A DNA stretch of 64,000 nucleotides from Microbacterium lacticum (GTDB lineage: Bacteria > Actinomycetota > Actinomycetes > Actinomycetales > Microbacteriaceae), in the NCBI RefSeq assembly GCF_006716815.1, contig NZ_VFPS01000001.1, positions 186,001 to 250,000 of the forward strand, in the 5' to 3' direction. Below are positions 18,653-28,779 of this stretch, piece by piece. Made by a program: the position numbers and the translations under genes. Position 1 is the stretch's first letter. Every line of letters starts with the position of its first letter. The notes beneath the pieces were generated by a model. That model was not told the origin of the DNA. It did not search any database and saw nothing but the letters and a program-made list of their open reading frames with translations.

Positions 18653-19213
18653 TCAGACCGGGTAGCCGCCGCGCTTGACCTGCGGCTTGGGGAGACGCAT
18701 GAAGCGCATCTGGATGGTGCGCATCGCGGCGTACCAGCCGAGGCCCTTCTCGATGCGGTCGCCGAACTTCTCGTGTGCGAGCTTCTTGACCCGGTGGCTC
18801 GTGATGATCATGTCGCCGACGACGAACAGGATGAACACCCACAGCGCCACGATCGAGTAGCCGAGGATGGCCTGGTTCTGCACGAGGCTCACCAGGATCA
18901 CGATCAGCATCAGCGGCATGAGCAGCTCGCCCAGGTGCCAACCCGCGTCGACGAAGTCGCGCGCGAACTTGCGCTGCGGACCCTTGTCGCGCGCCGGGAG
19001 GTACCGCTCGTCGCCCTGCGCCATGCCGATGCGGGCCTTCTCGCGCTGCGCGGCGAGGTCGGCCTTCGCGCGCGCGCGCGCCTCCTTCGTGTCGGCCACG
19101 AGGGGGCGCTTGCGTGCCGCCTCCTGCTCGGCGCGCGAGGGCGTCGGGCGGTTCTTGCCCGGCCCGGCGGGCACCTCGGGGGCGGTGTCGGGTGAAACGG
19201 GGTTCTTGGCCAC
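18653..19213 (-). CDS. DUF3043 family membrane protein
   Basis: Actinobacterial family without assigned function. A charged N-terminal half (about residues 1-85, rich in Lys/Arg/Ala, RAKADLAAQREKARIG) precedes RDFVDAGWHLGELLMP, two membrane helices (about 97-115 and 122-142), and a basic C-terminal tail with RTIQMRFMRLPKPQVKRG. GTG 19213 gives 186 residues. Divergent from the M20 peptidase and convergent with pyrD. Confidence 0.85.
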   Translation of the reverse strand: MAKNPVSPDTAPEVPAGPGKNRPTPSRAEQEAARKRPLVADTKEARARAKADLAAQREKARIGMAQGDERYLPARDKGPQRKFARDFVDAGWHLGELLMPLMLIVILVSLVQNQAILGYSIVALWVFILFVVGDMIITSHRVKKLAHEKFGDRIEKGLGWYAAMRTIQMRFMRLPKPQVKRGGYPV

Positions 19214-19276
19214 GGCGGGGGTCCTCAAAGATCTGGACGACTGGTGCGCGAAACGCGCCCCTTTAAGATTACCCGC

Positions 19277-20716
19277 ATGAGTTCCCCCGCGCCCCGGTCC
19301 GCCTCCTCCGCCCCCGAAACCTCCCGCCGCGACGCCGTCCGTTCCGCCGCCGAGGCGAGCGTTCCGGCGGCGCTCGGCGATCTCGGCCGGCTCGTGCGCA
19401 TCCCCTCGATCGCGTTCCCCGGCTTCGACCGCGCCGAGGTCGCACGCAGCGCCGCGGCGGTCAAGGAGCTCGCCGAGGGGCTCGGCATCTTCGACCGCGT
19501 CGAGGTGAAGACCGCGGTGATCCCCGAGACGGGAGCCGAGGGGATGCCTGCGGTGCTGGCATCCCGCGCCGCCAAGAACGGCAAGCCCACGATCCTCCTC
19601 TACGCGCACCACGACGTGCAGCCCGTCGGCGACGAGGCCCTCTGGGAGAGTGCGCCGTTCGAGCCGACCGTCCGCGACGGACGCCTGTACGGCCGCGGCG
19701 CGGCCGACGACAAGGCGGGGGTCATGGCGCACATCGGCGCGCTGCGCGCGCTCGTCGAGGCGCTCGGTGACGACTTCGACCTCGGCGTCAACCTCTTCAT
19801 CGAGGGGGAGGAGGAGGCGGGATCCGCCTCGTTCGCGGCGTTCCTCCGCGAGAACGCCGACGCCCTCCGCGCCGATGTGATCGTCGTCGCCGACTCCGGC
19901 AACTGGGACGCCGACACCCCTGCGCTCACCGTGTCGCTCCGCGGCAACGCGCGCTTCACCCTGACCGTGAAGACGCTCGAGCACGCGTCGCACTCCGGCA
20001 TGTTCGGGGGAGCGGTGCCCGACGCGATGCTCGCGACCGTCAAGCTGCTCTCGACGCTGTGGGACGAGGACGGCGCCGTCGCGGTGGAGGGGCTCCGCGA
20101 GCGGGATGCCGCGACGCCGGACTACTCCGAGGAGACCCTCCGCAGCGAGGCGGGCCTGCCCGCCGGCGTCAGCCCGATCGGGCGCGGCACGATCCTCAGC
20201 CGCATCTGGAACAAGCCCACCGTCACCGTGACCGGCATCGACTACCCCTCCGTGCGGAACGCCTCCAACACGCTGACCCCCGAGCTCTCGCTCGTGATCA
20301 GCGCGCGCGTCGCACCGGGGCAGGACGCACGCGAGGCCTACGAGGCGATCGAGGCGCACCTGCGCGCGCACGCGCCGTTCGGCGCCGAACTGACCTTCAG
20401 CGACGTCGACTGCGGAAACCCCTTCCTCGTCGACACGAGCGGCGCGGCGGTCGCCGAGGCGCGCGCCGCGCTCGAGACCGGCTACGGAACCTCCCCGGTC
20501 GACATCGGGGTGGGCGGGTCGATCCCGTTCATCGCCGATCTCGTGAGCGAGTTCCCGGCCGCGCAGATCCTCGTCACGGGCGTCGAAGACCCGCACGCGC
20601 GGGCGCACAGCCCGAACGAGTCGCTGCACCTCGACACGTTCCGCCGGGCGCTCGTCTCGGAGGCGCTCCTGCTCGAGAGCCTCGACTCCGGAGCCGACGG
20701 CGGCGAGGCCGCGTAG
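19277..20716 (+). CDS. M20-family metallopeptidase (dipeptidase)
   Basis: Zinc exopeptidase of the M20 family. The zinc-site motif LLYAHHDVQPVGD near residue 110, the GRGAADDKAGVMAH stretch, the general base in FIEGEEEAGS near 178, a dimerisation insert (about 230-330) with EHASHSGMFGG, and a final histidine in RAHSPNESLHL are all seen. 479 residues. ATG 19277 follows TAAGAT (19264-19269) by 7 nt, a likely leaderless start. Substrate not predictable beyond dipeptides or aminoacyl amides. Confidence 0.92.
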   Translation: MSSPAPRSASSAPETSRRDAVRSAAEASVPAALGDLGRLVRIPSIAFPGFDRAEVARSAAAVKELAEGLGIFDRVEVKTAVIPETGAEGMPAVLASRAAKNGKPTILLYAHHDVQPVGDEALWESAPFEPTVRDGRLYGRGAADDKAGVMAHIGALRALVEALGDDFDLGVNLFIEGEEEAGSASFAAFLRENADALRADVIVVADSGNWDADTPALTVSLRGNARFTLTVKTLEHASHSGMFGGAVPDAMLATVKLLSTLWDEDGAVAVEGLRERDAATPDYSEETLRSEAGLPAGVSPIGRGTILSRIWNKPTVTVTGIDYPSVRNASNTLTPELSLVISARVAPGQDAREAYEAIEAHLRAHAPFGAELTFSDVDCGNPFLVDTSGAAVAEARAALETGYGTSPVDIGVGGSIPFIADLVSEFPAAQILVTGVEDPHARAHSPNESLHLDTFRRALVSEALLLESLDSGADGGEAA

Positions 20717-20767
20717 AATCGTGGCATCCCGCCGGCTGAACCCGGCACGAGATCCCAGGAGAGTGCC

Positions 20768-21136
20768 ATGACCGACACCGCCATCACGAACGCGACCACC
20801 GCCGAGAAGGCGCACGGAGTCGGCCTCACCGACGCCGCGGCCGCCAAAGTCAAGAGCCTGCTCGACCAGGAGGGTCGCGACGACCTGCGCCTGCGGGTGG
20901 CCGTGCAGCCCGGTGGATGCTCGGGCCTGATCTACCAGCTCTACTTCGACGAGCGCTACCTCGACGGCGACCAGGCCGTCGACTTCGATGGCGTCGAGGT
21001 CATCGTCGACGACATGTCGGTGCCCTACCTCGACGGCGCGACGATCGACTTCAAGGACACCATCTCCGAGCAGGGCTTCACGATCGACAACCCGAACGCG
21101 GCCGGCAGCTGCGCCTGCGGGGACAGCTTCCACTGA
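20768..21136 (+). CDS. erpA: iron-sulfur cluster A-type carrier (ErpA/HesB family)
   Basis: Cytoplasmic A-type Fe-S carrier. A 122-residue protein with the three ligand cysteines: GGCSGLIY near residue 57, and CACG near the C-terminus (SCACGDSF). ATG 20768 is preceded by GGAGAG at 20759-20764. TAGAAT (20715-20720) overlapping the stop of the upstream peptidase gene looks like its -10, leaving a leader of about 45 nt with a small hairpin around GCCGGCTGAACCCGGC. Probably supplies the respiratory Fe-S proteins, for example the Rieske protein encoded nearby (inference). Confidence 0.92.
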   Translation: MTDTAITNATTAEKAHGVGLTDAAAAKVKSLLDQEGRDDLRLRVAVQPGGCSGLIYQLYFDERYLDGDQAVDFDGVEVIVDDMSVPYLDGATIDFKDTISEQGFTIDNPNAAGSCACGDSFH

Positions 21137-21375
21137 GGCGCCCACCCCCACCGATCAGACCCCGATCACCCACCGATCGCACCCCCTGCGGACGAGCCGA
21201 GCCGCCCAGTCGGCGACCCGTCCGTCCGTGCGCGCCCGCGCGCCGCGAACAGGCAGGATCAGCCCGCGAAACCCCCTCCGCACGCAGGGGACATCCTGGG
21301 CGCATGGCCTGAATCGCGTGGGAGGTTGCCCTAGACTGATCGGTGTTCGACCTTCATGACCCCGAAAGGTGCACC

Positions 21376-22272
21376 GTGCGCGTCACTCGCCGCCTCCGCC
21401 TCGCCGCCATCCCGCTCGGGATCGTCACGGCGGTCGCCCTCGCGGGCTGCACGACGACTCAGCTGAACGGGTTCCTGCCCGGCTTCACCGACGACGGCAC
21501 CCAGGCCACCAACCACACCGAGATGGTGTCGGGTCTGTGGGTCAACTCGTGGATCGTCCTGCTCGCCGTCGGCATGATCACCTGGGCCCTGATGGGCTGG
21601 GCGGCCATCGCCTACCGTCGCCGCAAGGGCCAGACCGGCCTTCCCGTGCAGCTGCGCTACAACATGCCGATCGAGATCTTCTACACGGTCGTGCCCCTCA
21701 TCCTCGTGCTGGGCTTCTTCGCCTTCACGGCACGCGTCCAGACGACGCTCGAGACCCAGTACGACGAGCCCGACGCCTGCATCACCGCGATCGGCAAGCA
21801 GTGGGCGTGGGACTTCCAGTACGCCCAGCAGGACTGCGACGACGCGTCCGACGCCGTCTGGACGATGGGCGTGCAGGCGCAGACGGATGCCAAGGGCGAC
21901 ATCACCAGCGAGCTGCCCACGCTCTACCTGCCGGTCGACAAGAAGGTGAAGATCAAGCTCACCTCGCGTGACGTGATCCACTCCTTCTGGATCATCGACT
22001 TCCTGTACAAGAAGGACATGTACATCGGCAAGGACAACTACTGGTCGTTCACGCCGACCCGCGTCGGCGAGTACGACGGCAAGTGCGCCGAGCTGTGCGG
22101 CCAGTACCACTCGATGATGCTCTTCAAGGTGAAGGTCGTCGAGCAGGCCGAGTACGACGCGTACCTCGACGGCCTGCGCGACGCCGGCCAGACGGGCGAC
22201 ATCAACGAGGCCTACAACCGCCTGCAGAACCTGCCGGGCACGGGCGCTTCCGAATCCGAGGGAGAACACTGA
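21376..22272 (+). CDS. ctaC: cytochrome c oxidase subunit II (lipoprotein)
   Basis: CuA-carrying subunit of the aa3 oxidase, accepting electrons from the bc1 complex. A lipoprotein signal ends in VALAGC (Cys25). Two membrane helices follow (about 54-78 and 98-118), then the periplasmic cupredoxin domain with CuA ligands in [12 protein letters not shown] near residue 237. GTG 21376 with GAAAGG upstream puts the lipobox at the right place. A TAGACT -10 lies at 21332-21337. Its stop overlaps ctaD. Confidence 0.97.
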   Translation: MRVTRRLRLAAIPLGIVTAVALAGCTTTQLNGFLPGFTDDGTQATNHTEMVSGLWVNSWIVLLAVGMITWALMGWAAIAYRRRKGQTGLPVQLRYNMPIEIFYTVVPLILVLGFFAFTARVQTTLETQYDEPDACITAIGKQWAWDFQYAQQDCDDASDAVWTMGVQAQTDAKGDITSELPTLYLPVDKKVKIKLTSRDVIHSFWIIDFLYKKDMYIGKDNYWSFTPTRVGEYDGKCAELCGQYHSMMLFKVKVVEQAEYDAYLDGLRDAGQTGDINEAYNRLQNLPGTGASESEGEH

Positions 22273-24038
22273 TGGCGACGACGTCGCTCCCGCTCCAGGG
22301 CGAGGCTCCGCACCGCCCCACCACCCTGCCGCCGCGCCAGGCAGCTCTGCTGACCTCTTCGCGCGTCGAGCAGAAGGGCAACATCCTCGTCCGCTGGATC
22401 ACCTCCACCGACCACAAGACGATCGGGTACATGTACCTGATCGCGTCGGTGCTGTTCTTCCTGCTCGGCGGCGTCATGGCGCTCATCATCCGCGCCGAGC
22501 TGTTCGAGCCCGGCATGCAGATCGTGCCGACCAAGGAGCAGTACAACCAGCTGTTCACGATGCACGGCACGATCATGCTGCTGATGTTCGCGACGCCGCT
22601 GTTCGCGGGCTTCGCCAACGCGATCCTGCCCCTGCAGATCGGCGCGCCCGACGTGGCGTTCCCGCGTCTGAACGCCTTCGCGCTCTGGCTGTTCATCTTC
22701 GGCTCGCTGATCGCGGTCGCCGGCTTCCTCACCCCGCAGGGTGCGGCCGCGTTCGGTTGGTTCGCCTATCAGCCGCTCGCCGGCGCCACCTTCTCACCCG
22801 GTGCGGGTGGAAACCTGTGGATGCTCGGCCTCGGCATGAGCGGTTTCGGCACCATCCTCGGCGCCGTGAACTTCATCACGACCATCATCACGATGCGCGC
22901 GCCCGGCATGACCATGTGGCGCATGCCGATCTTCTCGTGGAACACGCTCGTCACGAGCATCCTGATCCTGATGGCCTTCCCGGTGCTCGCCGCGGCGATC
23001 CTCGCCGCCGCCGCCGACCGCGTGCTCGGTGCGCACATCTACGACCCGGCCAACGGCGGTGTGCTCCTGTGGCAGCACCTGTTCTGGTTCTTCGGCCACC
23101 CCGAGGTCTACATCATCGCGCTGCCGTTCTTCGGCATCGTCTCGGAGATCTTCCCGGTCTTCAGCCGTAAGCCGATCTTCGGCTACAAGACGCTCGTCTA
23201 CGCGACGATCGCGATCGCGGCGCTGTCGGCGTCGGTGTGGGCGCACCACATGTACGTCACCGGCGCCGTGCTGCTGCCGTTCTTCGCGCTCATGACGATG
23301 CTCATCGCGGTGCCGACGGGTGTGAAGATCTTCAACTGGATCGGCACGATGTGGCGTGGATCGATCACGTTCGAGACCCCGATGGTGTTCAGCCTCGGCT
23401 TCCTCGTCTCGTTCGTCTTCGGTGGCCTCACCGGCGTCATCCTCGCCTCGCCGCCGCTCGACTTCCACGTGTCCGACTCGTACTTCGTCGTCGCGCACTT
23501 CCACTACGTCGTTTTCGGCACGGTCGTGTTCGCGATGTTCGCCGGCTTCTACTTCTGGTGGCCGAAGTGGACGGGTCGGATGCTCAACGAGCGTCTCGGC
23601 ATGGTGCACTTCTGGATGCTGTTCATCGGCTTCCACATGACGTTCCTCATCCAGCACTGGCTGGGCGTGGAGGGCATGGTGCGCCGCTACGCGGACTACT
23701 CGGCGGCCGACGGCTTCACCTGGCAGAACCAGGTGTCCACGATCGGTGCGATGCTGCTCGGCGCCTCGATGATCCCGTTCTTCCTGAACGTCTGGATCAC
23801 GGCGCGCAAGGCACCGAAGGTCACCGTCAACGACCCGTGGGGCTACGGCGGATCGCTCGAGTGGGCGACCAGCTGCCCGCCGCCGCGCCACAACTTCACC
23901 TCGATCCCGCGCATCCGCAGCGAGCGTCCTGCGTTTGACCTGAACCACCCCGAGGCCGCCGTGCCGGTGGGCGTCGGTCCCGCGAAGGACGCGCCCGATG
24001 CGCCCGTGGTCGATGCGGCCGATGGAGAGGTGAAGTAA
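22272..24038 (+). CDS. ctaD: cytochrome c oxidase subunit I
   Basis: Catalytic subunit of the aa3-type terminal oxidase, reducing O2 and pumping protons. About 12 membrane helices; HGTIMLLMF (heme a ligand region), [10 protein letters not shown] near residue 272 with the His-Tyr cross-link pair, HHMY at CuB, and HFHYV near 412. 588 residues. ATG 22272 overlaps the ctaC stop (TGATG), so translation is coupled. A long N-terminal extension of about 35 residues precedes [14 protein letters not shown]. Confidence 0.98.
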   Translation: MATTSLPLQGEAPHRPTTLPPRQAALLTSSRVEQKGNILVRWITSTDHKTIGYMYLIASVLFFLLGGVMALIIRAELFEPGMQIVPTKEQYNQLFTMHGTIMLLMFATPLFAGFANAILPLQIGAPDVAFPRLNAFALWLFIFGSLIAVAGFLTPQGAAAFGWFAYQPLAGATFSPGAGGNLWMLGLGMSGFGTILGAVNFITTIITMRAPGMTMWRMPIFSWNTLVTSILILMAFPVLAAAILAAAADRVLGAHIYDPANGGVLLWQHLFWFFGHPEVYIIALPFFGIVSEIFPVFSRKPIFGYKTLVYATIAIAALSASVWAHHMYVTGAVLLPFFALMTMLIAVPTGVKIFNWIGTMWRGSITFETPMVFSLGFLVSFVFGGLTGVILASPPLDFHVSDSYFVVAHFHYVVFGTVVFAMFAGFYFWWPKWTGRMLNERLGMVHFWMLFIGFHMTFLIQHWLGVEGMVRRYADYSAADGFTWQNQVSTIGAMLLGASMIPFFLNVWITARKAPKVTVNDPWGYGGSLEWATSCPPPRHNFTSIPRIRSERPAFDLNHPEAAVPVGVGPAKDAPDAPVVDAADGEVK

Positions 24039-24473
24039 GTGAAGACCAACGTCAACCTCTGGTGGATCCTTGCCGGGTTCTTCTTCCTCTGCTCCGGCCT
24101 GTACACCGGCTGGAACATCATCGAGCACTCGAGCCTGCCGTGGTACCACGCGACCGAGTGGGTCGGCAGTGTCGTGCTGCTGTTCACGGCGTTCATGGCG
24201 ATCATGATCGGCTTCTACGTCGACCGCGTGCACCGCGCGCAGGGCGGCGAGCTGCCCGAAGACGTGCTGACGAGCGACATCGACGACGGCGACCCCGAGA
24301 TGGGCGAGTTCAGCCCGTGGTCGTGGTGGCCGCTCGTGCTCGCGTTCTCGGCCGCGCTCGGCATGATCGGCCTGGCCGTCGGCAACTTCCTGCTGCCGAT
24401 CGCTGGGGCCGTCTTCCTCGTCGCGATCGTCGGCTGGGTGTACGAGTACTACCGCGGATACTTCGCGCGCTGA
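24039..24473 (+). CDS. ctaF: cytochrome c oxidase subunit IV (actinobacterial type)
   Basis: Small accessory subunit of the actinobacterial aa3 oxidase. The 144 residues show four membrane helices (about 5-27, 40-62, 97-117 and 118-138) with the conserved WWILAGFFF, YTGWNIIEH and SPWSWWPLVLAF segments. It begins with GTG directly after the ctaD stop, so it belongs to the ctaCDF operon. Confidence 0.94.
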   Translation: MKTNVNLWWILAGFFFLCSGLYTGWNIIEHSSLPWYHATEWVGSVVLLFTAFMAIMIGFYVDRVHRAQGGELPEDVLTSDIDDGDPEMGEFSPWSWWPLVLAFSAALGMIGLAVGNFLLPIAGAVFLVAIVGWVYEYYRGYFAR

Positions 24474-24493
24474 GCTGAGCTCTCCTCCCTGCG

Positions 24494-25285
24494 ATGGCCC
24501 TCTGTCTGTCGGCCGGTGTCCACAGCGACATCGGCGGATACCGTGACGTCAACCAGGACGCGGCGTTCGTCGCGCCCTGGGGCGCCGGAGTGGCCGACGG
24601 CGTCGGGGGAGGCCCCGCCGGCGATCTCGCCTCGGCGGCGCTCGTGCACCGCCTCGTGGCGGGCGGTGACCGGGTGATGGATGCCCCGGCGCTGGCCGTG
24701 CGCATCCGCGAAGCGAACTGGGATCTCGGCGCGCACGTGCGGCGCGACCCCGCCCTGGCGGGCATGGCGACGACCTTCACCGCCGTGTGGTTCAGCCAGC
24801 GGGGCACGCTGCTGCTCGCGCACACGGGCGATTCCCGTGCCTACCTCCTGCACGGCGGTGAGCTGATGCGCCAGACGCGCGACGACTCCTTCGTGCAGAC
24901 GCTCGTCGAGCAGGGCCTGGTGCGGGCAGAGGATGTCATGACCCACCCGCGTCGCAACATCATCACCGCATCGCTGCGCGGAGACGCGACCGACCTCGTG
25001 CGCGTCGCCGAGCGGGTGCCGGTCAGGGGCGACCGGTGGATGATCTGCAGCGACGGCGTGAGCGACTACCTGCCCGACGATGCCATCGCCGACGTGCTGC
25101 GCGGTGCCGGCGACCCGCAGGCGGCGGCAGACGAGATCGTGCGCCTCGCCCTCGACGCGGGATCGCGCGACAACGTCACCGCCGCGGTCGCCGACGTGGT
25201 CGACGGCGCGGCGGATGCTCGCCCGGTGCGCTTCGCCGGCGCGGCCGCGGCACGGTTCTCCGAAGAGCTCGACGCCGCCGTCTGA
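24494..25285 (+). CDS. PP2C-family serine/threonine protein phosphatase
   Basis: Metal-dependent Ser/Thr phosphatase. The core motifs are complete: RDVNQDA near residue 17, VADGVGGG near 34, ATTFTAVW near 93, HTGDSRAYLL near 111, CSDGVSDYL near 179, and SRDNVTAAV near 223. The 263 residues form a soluble catalytic domain without a membrane anchor, unlike PstP. It starts 20 nt after ctaF, so it may be read with the oxidase operon. Partner kinase not in the window. Confidence 0.93.
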   Translation: MALCLSAGVHSDIGGYRDVNQDAAFVAPWGAGVADGVGGGPAGDLASAALVHRLVAGGDRVMDAPALAVRIREANWDLGAHVRRDPALAGMATTFTAVWFSQRGTLLLAHTGDSRAYLLHGGELMRQTRDDSFVQTLVEQGLVRAEDVMTHPRRNIITASLRGDATDLVRVAERVPVRGDRWMICSDGVSDYLPDDAIADVLRGAGDPQAAADEIVRLALDAGSRDNVTAAVADVVDGAADARPVRFAGAAAARFSEELDAAV

Positions 25286-25348
25286 GGACGCCGGGCCGGA
25301 CCGGCGGGCTCGCGCTATCGCGCGCCGGTCGTCGCTCCCGCGAGGCCG

Positions 25349-25771
25349 CTAGCCCCTCTCGGACCTCTCGGGCCGCACGTACATCACCAGCGGGTCGAAC
25401 ACGCGGGGGAGGGGACCGTCTTCACCCTCGACCGGCAGCCCCTCCCGAGCCCAATACTCGTAGCCGCCGATCATCTCGCGCACCGAGAACCCCCGCTTCG
25501 CGAACTCCACGGCGCCCTTGGCGCCGGCGTTGCATCCCGGGCTCCAGCAGTACACGACGACGGGGACGGCCGGGTCGAACTCCGCCGCCCGGGCGGCGAT
25601 GTCGCGATACGGCACGTGGACGGCGCCCACGGCGTGCCCCTGCGCCCAGGCATCCGCGCTCCGGACATCCACCGGCACGAACGCGTCACCGGCCTGCTGG
25701 GCGGCGTACACGTCGGAGGCGTCGGTCTCGTGGGTGAGCTTGGCGGAGAAGTAGGCGAGGGCGTCGGTCAT
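25349..25771 (-). CDS. rhodanese-domain protein
   Basis: Single rhodanese domain of 140 residues, probably a sulfurtransferase. Active-site loop CWSPGCN with Cys75 as likely catalytic residue and a second Cys80; PVDVRS near 33 and GHAVGAVHVPYRDI near 45 are the usual CH2 motifs. ATG 25771 is preferred over a GTG at 25780 because TAGCGT (25784-25779) ends 7 nt before it, the leaderless pattern seen across the window. The region just upstream holds the qcrB terminator. Confidence 0.9.
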   Translation of the reverse strand: MTDALAYFSAKLTHETDASDVYAAQQAGDAFVPVDVRSADAWAQGHAVGAVHVPYRDIAARAAEFDPAVPVVVYCWSPGCNAGAKGAVEFAKRGFSVREMIGGYEYWAREGLPVEGEDGPLPRVFDPLVMYVRPERSERG

Positions 25772-25795
25772 GCCTCTCACGCTAGGGCAACCAGA

Positions 25796-25835
25796 AAGCG
25801 GCGAGGAGGACCGTGACGGTCACTCCTCGCCGCTT
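25796..25835 (-). terminator. intrinsic terminator of the ctaE-qcrCAB transcript
   Basis: AAGCGGCGAGGAG (25796-25808) pairs with CTCCTCGCCGCTT (25823-25835), extended by GACCG/CGGTC around a TGA loop with one bulged A, a stem of about 18 bp. It lies 17 nt beyond the qcrB stop, and on the minus strand CTTTCTGG follows. It also insulates the rhodanese promoter. Confidence 0.85.
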
Positions 25836-25852
25836 GTCTGCCAGATGAGCGG

Positions 25853-27673
25853 TCAGTCCTTCTTCGGCTCGTCGTCCGGGATGATGATGTTCGACGGACG
25901 GTTGGCCGTCTCCGGGTTGTGACCGTCGTCGATCGGGTGGTGCGGGGCATCCGGAACACCGGCGCGCTCGTGCATGCCCTGGAGCTCGAGGTTCTCCTCC
26001 TCGTCGATGTGCGCGAGCTCGTGGTGCGAGTGCGCCTCGGCGGCGTCGACGTCGGCCTGCGTGACGGGGACCAGCCGGTCTTCGAAGAACCAGCGCGACA
26101 GCGAGGCGCGGAAGTTCTCGTGCCACGGAATGCGGCCCTGGTCGTTCGGGCGCACCACGAGCGGCGCGTTGGTCTCGTAGTCGACCAGCTTGACCCGCTC
26201 GTACGCGTCGACGGGCTGGTGCACCTCGATGTACTCGCCACCGGGGAGGCGCACGATGCGGCCCGACTCGTAGCCGTGCAGCGCGATCTCGCGGTCCTTC
26301 TTCTGCAGCGCGAGGGCGATGCGCTTGGCGATGAAGTACCCGAGGATCGGGCCGACGATCAGCAGCGCCTGCAGCGTGTGGATGACGCCTTCCATCGTGA
26401 GGTGGAAGTGGGTCGCGATGATGTCGGACGAGGCGGCCGCCCACAGCACGGCGTAGAAGATCACGCCGGCGACACCGATCGCGGTGCGCGTCGGGGCGTT
26501 GCGGGGACGCTGGGCGATGTGGTGCTCGCGCTTGTCGCCGGTGACCCACGCCTCGATGAACGGGTAGATGAGCACCAGGACGATGAAGATCCCGATGATG
26601 CCGAGCGGCAGCAGGATGTTGAACGACCAGGTGCGGTCCCACAGCACGAACTCCAGGTGCGGCGGCACGAGACGAAGGGCACCGTCGGCGAAGCCGATGT
26701 ACCAGTCGGGCTGCGTGCCGGCAGACACCGGGGAGGGGTCGTAGGGACCGTAATTCCAGATCGGGTTGATCGTGAACAGCGAGGCGATCAGCACGATCAG
26801 GCCGAAGGTGAGGAAGAAGAATCCACCCATCTTCGTCATGTACACCGGCATCATCGGGTAGCCGACGACGTTGCTGTTCGTGCGGCCGGGGCCGGCGAAC
26901 TGCGTGTGCTTGTTGATGACCATCAGCATGAGGTGCGCCACGAGCAGCGCGACGAGGATCGCCGGCAGCAGCAGAATGTGCAGCGCGTACAGGCGACCCA
27001 CGATCTGCGTGCCGGGGAACTCGCCGCCGAACAGCAGGAACGAGGTCCACGTGCCGATCAGCGGGATGCCCTTGATCATGCCGTCGATGATGCGGAGGCC
27101 GTTGCCCGAGAGCAGGTCGTCGGGAAGCGAGTAGCCGGTGAAGCCCTCGGCCATCGCGAGGATGAACAGGATGAAGCCGATCACCCAGTTGAGCTCGCGG
27201 GGCTTGCGGAAGGCGCCGGTGAAGAAGACGCGCAGCATGTGCACGCCGATGCCGGCGACGAACATGAGCGCGGCCCAGTGGTGGATCTGACGCACGAGCA
27301 GACCACCGCGGATGTCGAACGACAGACGCAGGGTCGAATCCAGCGCTGCCGACATCTCGACGCCGCGGAGGGGCAGGAAGGCGCCCGCGTAGTGCGTTTC
27401 GACCATGGATGCCTGAAAGAAGAACGTCAGGAACGTGCCGGACAGCAGCACGGCCACGAAGCTCCACAGGGCGATCTCGCCGAGCATGAACGACCAGTGG
27501 TCGGGGAAGATCTTGCGTCCGAGCTCTTTGACGAGGCCGGAGAGGCTCGTCCGCTCGTCGATGTAGTTCGCGGCGCCCGCGAGGAACCGTCCGCCGAGCG
27601 GCTTCTCGCTCTGCGGATCGGTGCCGGGCCGTGCGGTGCTCGACGGGGACTCAGTGACGGTCGCGGTGCTCAA
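25853..27673 (-). CDS. qcrB: cytochrome bc1 complex cytochrome b subunit QcrB
   Basis: Membrane subunit carrying hemes bL and bH and the quinol sites of the bc1 part of the bcc-aa3 supercomplex. About nine membrane helices; heme ligands in RQIHHWAALMF and HILLLPAILVALLVAH; a PDWYIGF stretch, then a long hydrophilic C-terminal tail of about 150 residues as in other actinobacteria. TTG 27673 overlaps the qcrA stop and gives 606 residues; no ATG or GTG occurs before the conserved ANYIDERTSLSGLVKELGRK segment, so TTG is the best start. Confidence 0.96.
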   Translation of the reverse strand: MSTATVTESPSSTARPGTDPQSEKPLGGRFLAGAANYIDERTSLSGLVKELGRKIFPDHWSFMLGEIALWSFVAVLLSGTFLTFFFQASMVETHYAGAFLPLRGVEMSAALDSTLRLSFDIRGGLLVRQIHHWAALMFVAGIGVHMLRVFFTGAFRKPRELNWVIGFILFILAMAEGFTGYSLPDDLLSGNGLRIIDGMIKGIPLIGTWTSFLLFGGEFPGTQIVGRLYALHILLLPAILVALLVAHLMLMVINKHTQFAGPGRTNSNVVGYPMMPVYMTKMGGFFFLTFGLIVLIASLFTINPIWNYGPYDPSPVSAGTQPDWYIGFADGALRLVPPHLEFVLWDRTWSFNILLPLGIIGIFIVLVLIYPFIEAWVTGDKREHHIAQRPRNAPTRTAIGVAGVIFYAVLWAAASSDIIATHFHLTMEGVIHTLQALLIVGPILGYFIAKRIALALQKKDREIALHGYESGRIVRLPGGEYIEVHQPVDAYERVKLVDYETNAPLVVRPNDQGRIPWHENFRASLSRWFFEDRLVPVTQADVDAAEAHSHHELAHIDEEENLELQGMHERAGVPDAPHHPIDDGHNPETANRPSNIIIPDDEPKKD

Positions 27674-28749
27674 TGACGCTCCCAGAAGCTCGGGCCGACG
27701 GGCTCGGTGAAGTCGCTCTGCGCGACGAGGTAGCCCTCGTCGTCGACGGTGATCGGCAGCTGCGGCAGCGGACGGGCGGCCGGGCCGAAGATGACCGCCG
27801 CGGAGCGCGACACGTCGAACTGCGACTGGTGACAGGGGCACAGCAGGTGGTGGGTCTGCTGCTCGTACAGGGCCACGGGGCATCCGACGTGCGTGCACAC
27901 CTTGGAGTAGGCGACGATGCCGTCGTATGACCACTCCAGCTTGTTGTGCTCGGCGGGCAGCTGCTCGGGGAGCAGACGCATGAGGAGCACGATCGCCTTC
28001 GCCTTCTCCTCGAGGTAGCCGTCGTGGTGGCTGAGCGACGCAAGCGACTCGGGGATGACGTGCACGACCGAGCCGAGCGTCAGGTCGGCGGCGCGGATGG
28101 GCCTGCCGGACGGGTCGATCGCGAGGCGCTCGCCCTTCTTCCACATCGTGTGGCTGAGCAGCGCTACCGGGTCTCCGGCGATCGGGTTCTCGGGGCTCGA
28201 CTCGGGGGCGAGGCCGCGGAAGAGGGTGATTCCCGGGAGGATCGAAGCGACCAGCGCCGCGATGAGCGACCCGCGGATGGCGGTGCGGCGTCCGAAGCCG
28301 GACTCCTCGTTCGCCTCGCGGAATGCCTCGACGGCGCCTTCGCGGGTCGTATCGCGGCCGCGCGTCGCGTGGCGCGGCTCGACGAACTCCTTGTCGCTCA
28401 TGACGGCCTTCGACCAGTGGATCGCACCGATGCCGAGGGCCAGCAGCGCGAGCGCGATGCCGAGACCGATGAAGAGGTTGTTGTGGCGGATGTCGACCAT
28501 CCGGCCGCTCTCGATCGGGAAGAGCATGTAGGCGGCGATCGCCCAGATGCTGCCCGCGAGGGAGAGGTAGAAGAGGGTGTACACCGTGCGGACGGCGCGC
28601 TTCATGGCGGCCGGATCCTTGTCGGTGATGCGCTCCCGATGCGGCGGCAGACCGGGGTTCTGCACGGGGTCGGGAACCGCGACGGCGAGCCCGGGGGAGG
28701 GCTGCCATGAAGCCCTCTCGTGCTCGAGCGCATCTTCCTCGTGTGCCAT
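27670..28749 (-). CDS. qcrA: cytochrome bc1 complex Rieske iron-sulfur subunit QcrA
   Basis: Rieske 2Fe-2S protein moving electrons from quinol to cytochrome cc. Three membrane helices (about 53-75, 91-110 and 162-180), an actinobacterial trait, then the Rieske domain with CTHVGC near residue 284 and CPCHQSQFD near 303 providing the Cys2His2 ligands. 359 residues. Lies between qcrC and qcrB; the stop overlaps the qcrB TTG. Confidence 0.97.
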   Translation of the reverse strand: MAHEEDALEHERASWQPSPGLAVAVPDPVQNPGLPPHRERITDKDPAAMKRAVRTVYTLFYLSLAGSIWAIAAYMLFPIESGRMVDIRHNNLFIGLGIALALLALGIGAIHWSKAVMSDKEFVEPRHATRGRDTTREGAVEAFREANEESGFGRRTAIRGSLIAALVASILPGITLFRGLAPESSPENPIAGDPVALLSHTMWKKGERLAIDPSGRPIRAADLTLGSVVHVIPESLASLSHHDGYLEEKAKAIVLLMRLLPEQLPAEHNKLEWSYDGIVAYSKVCTHVGCPVALYEQQTHHLLCPCHQSQFDVSRSAAVIFGPAARPLPQLPITVDDEGYLVAQSDFTEPVGPSFWERH

Positions 28750-28779
28750 GGTGCGTCCGTTCCGTACGTCAGTGATCGA

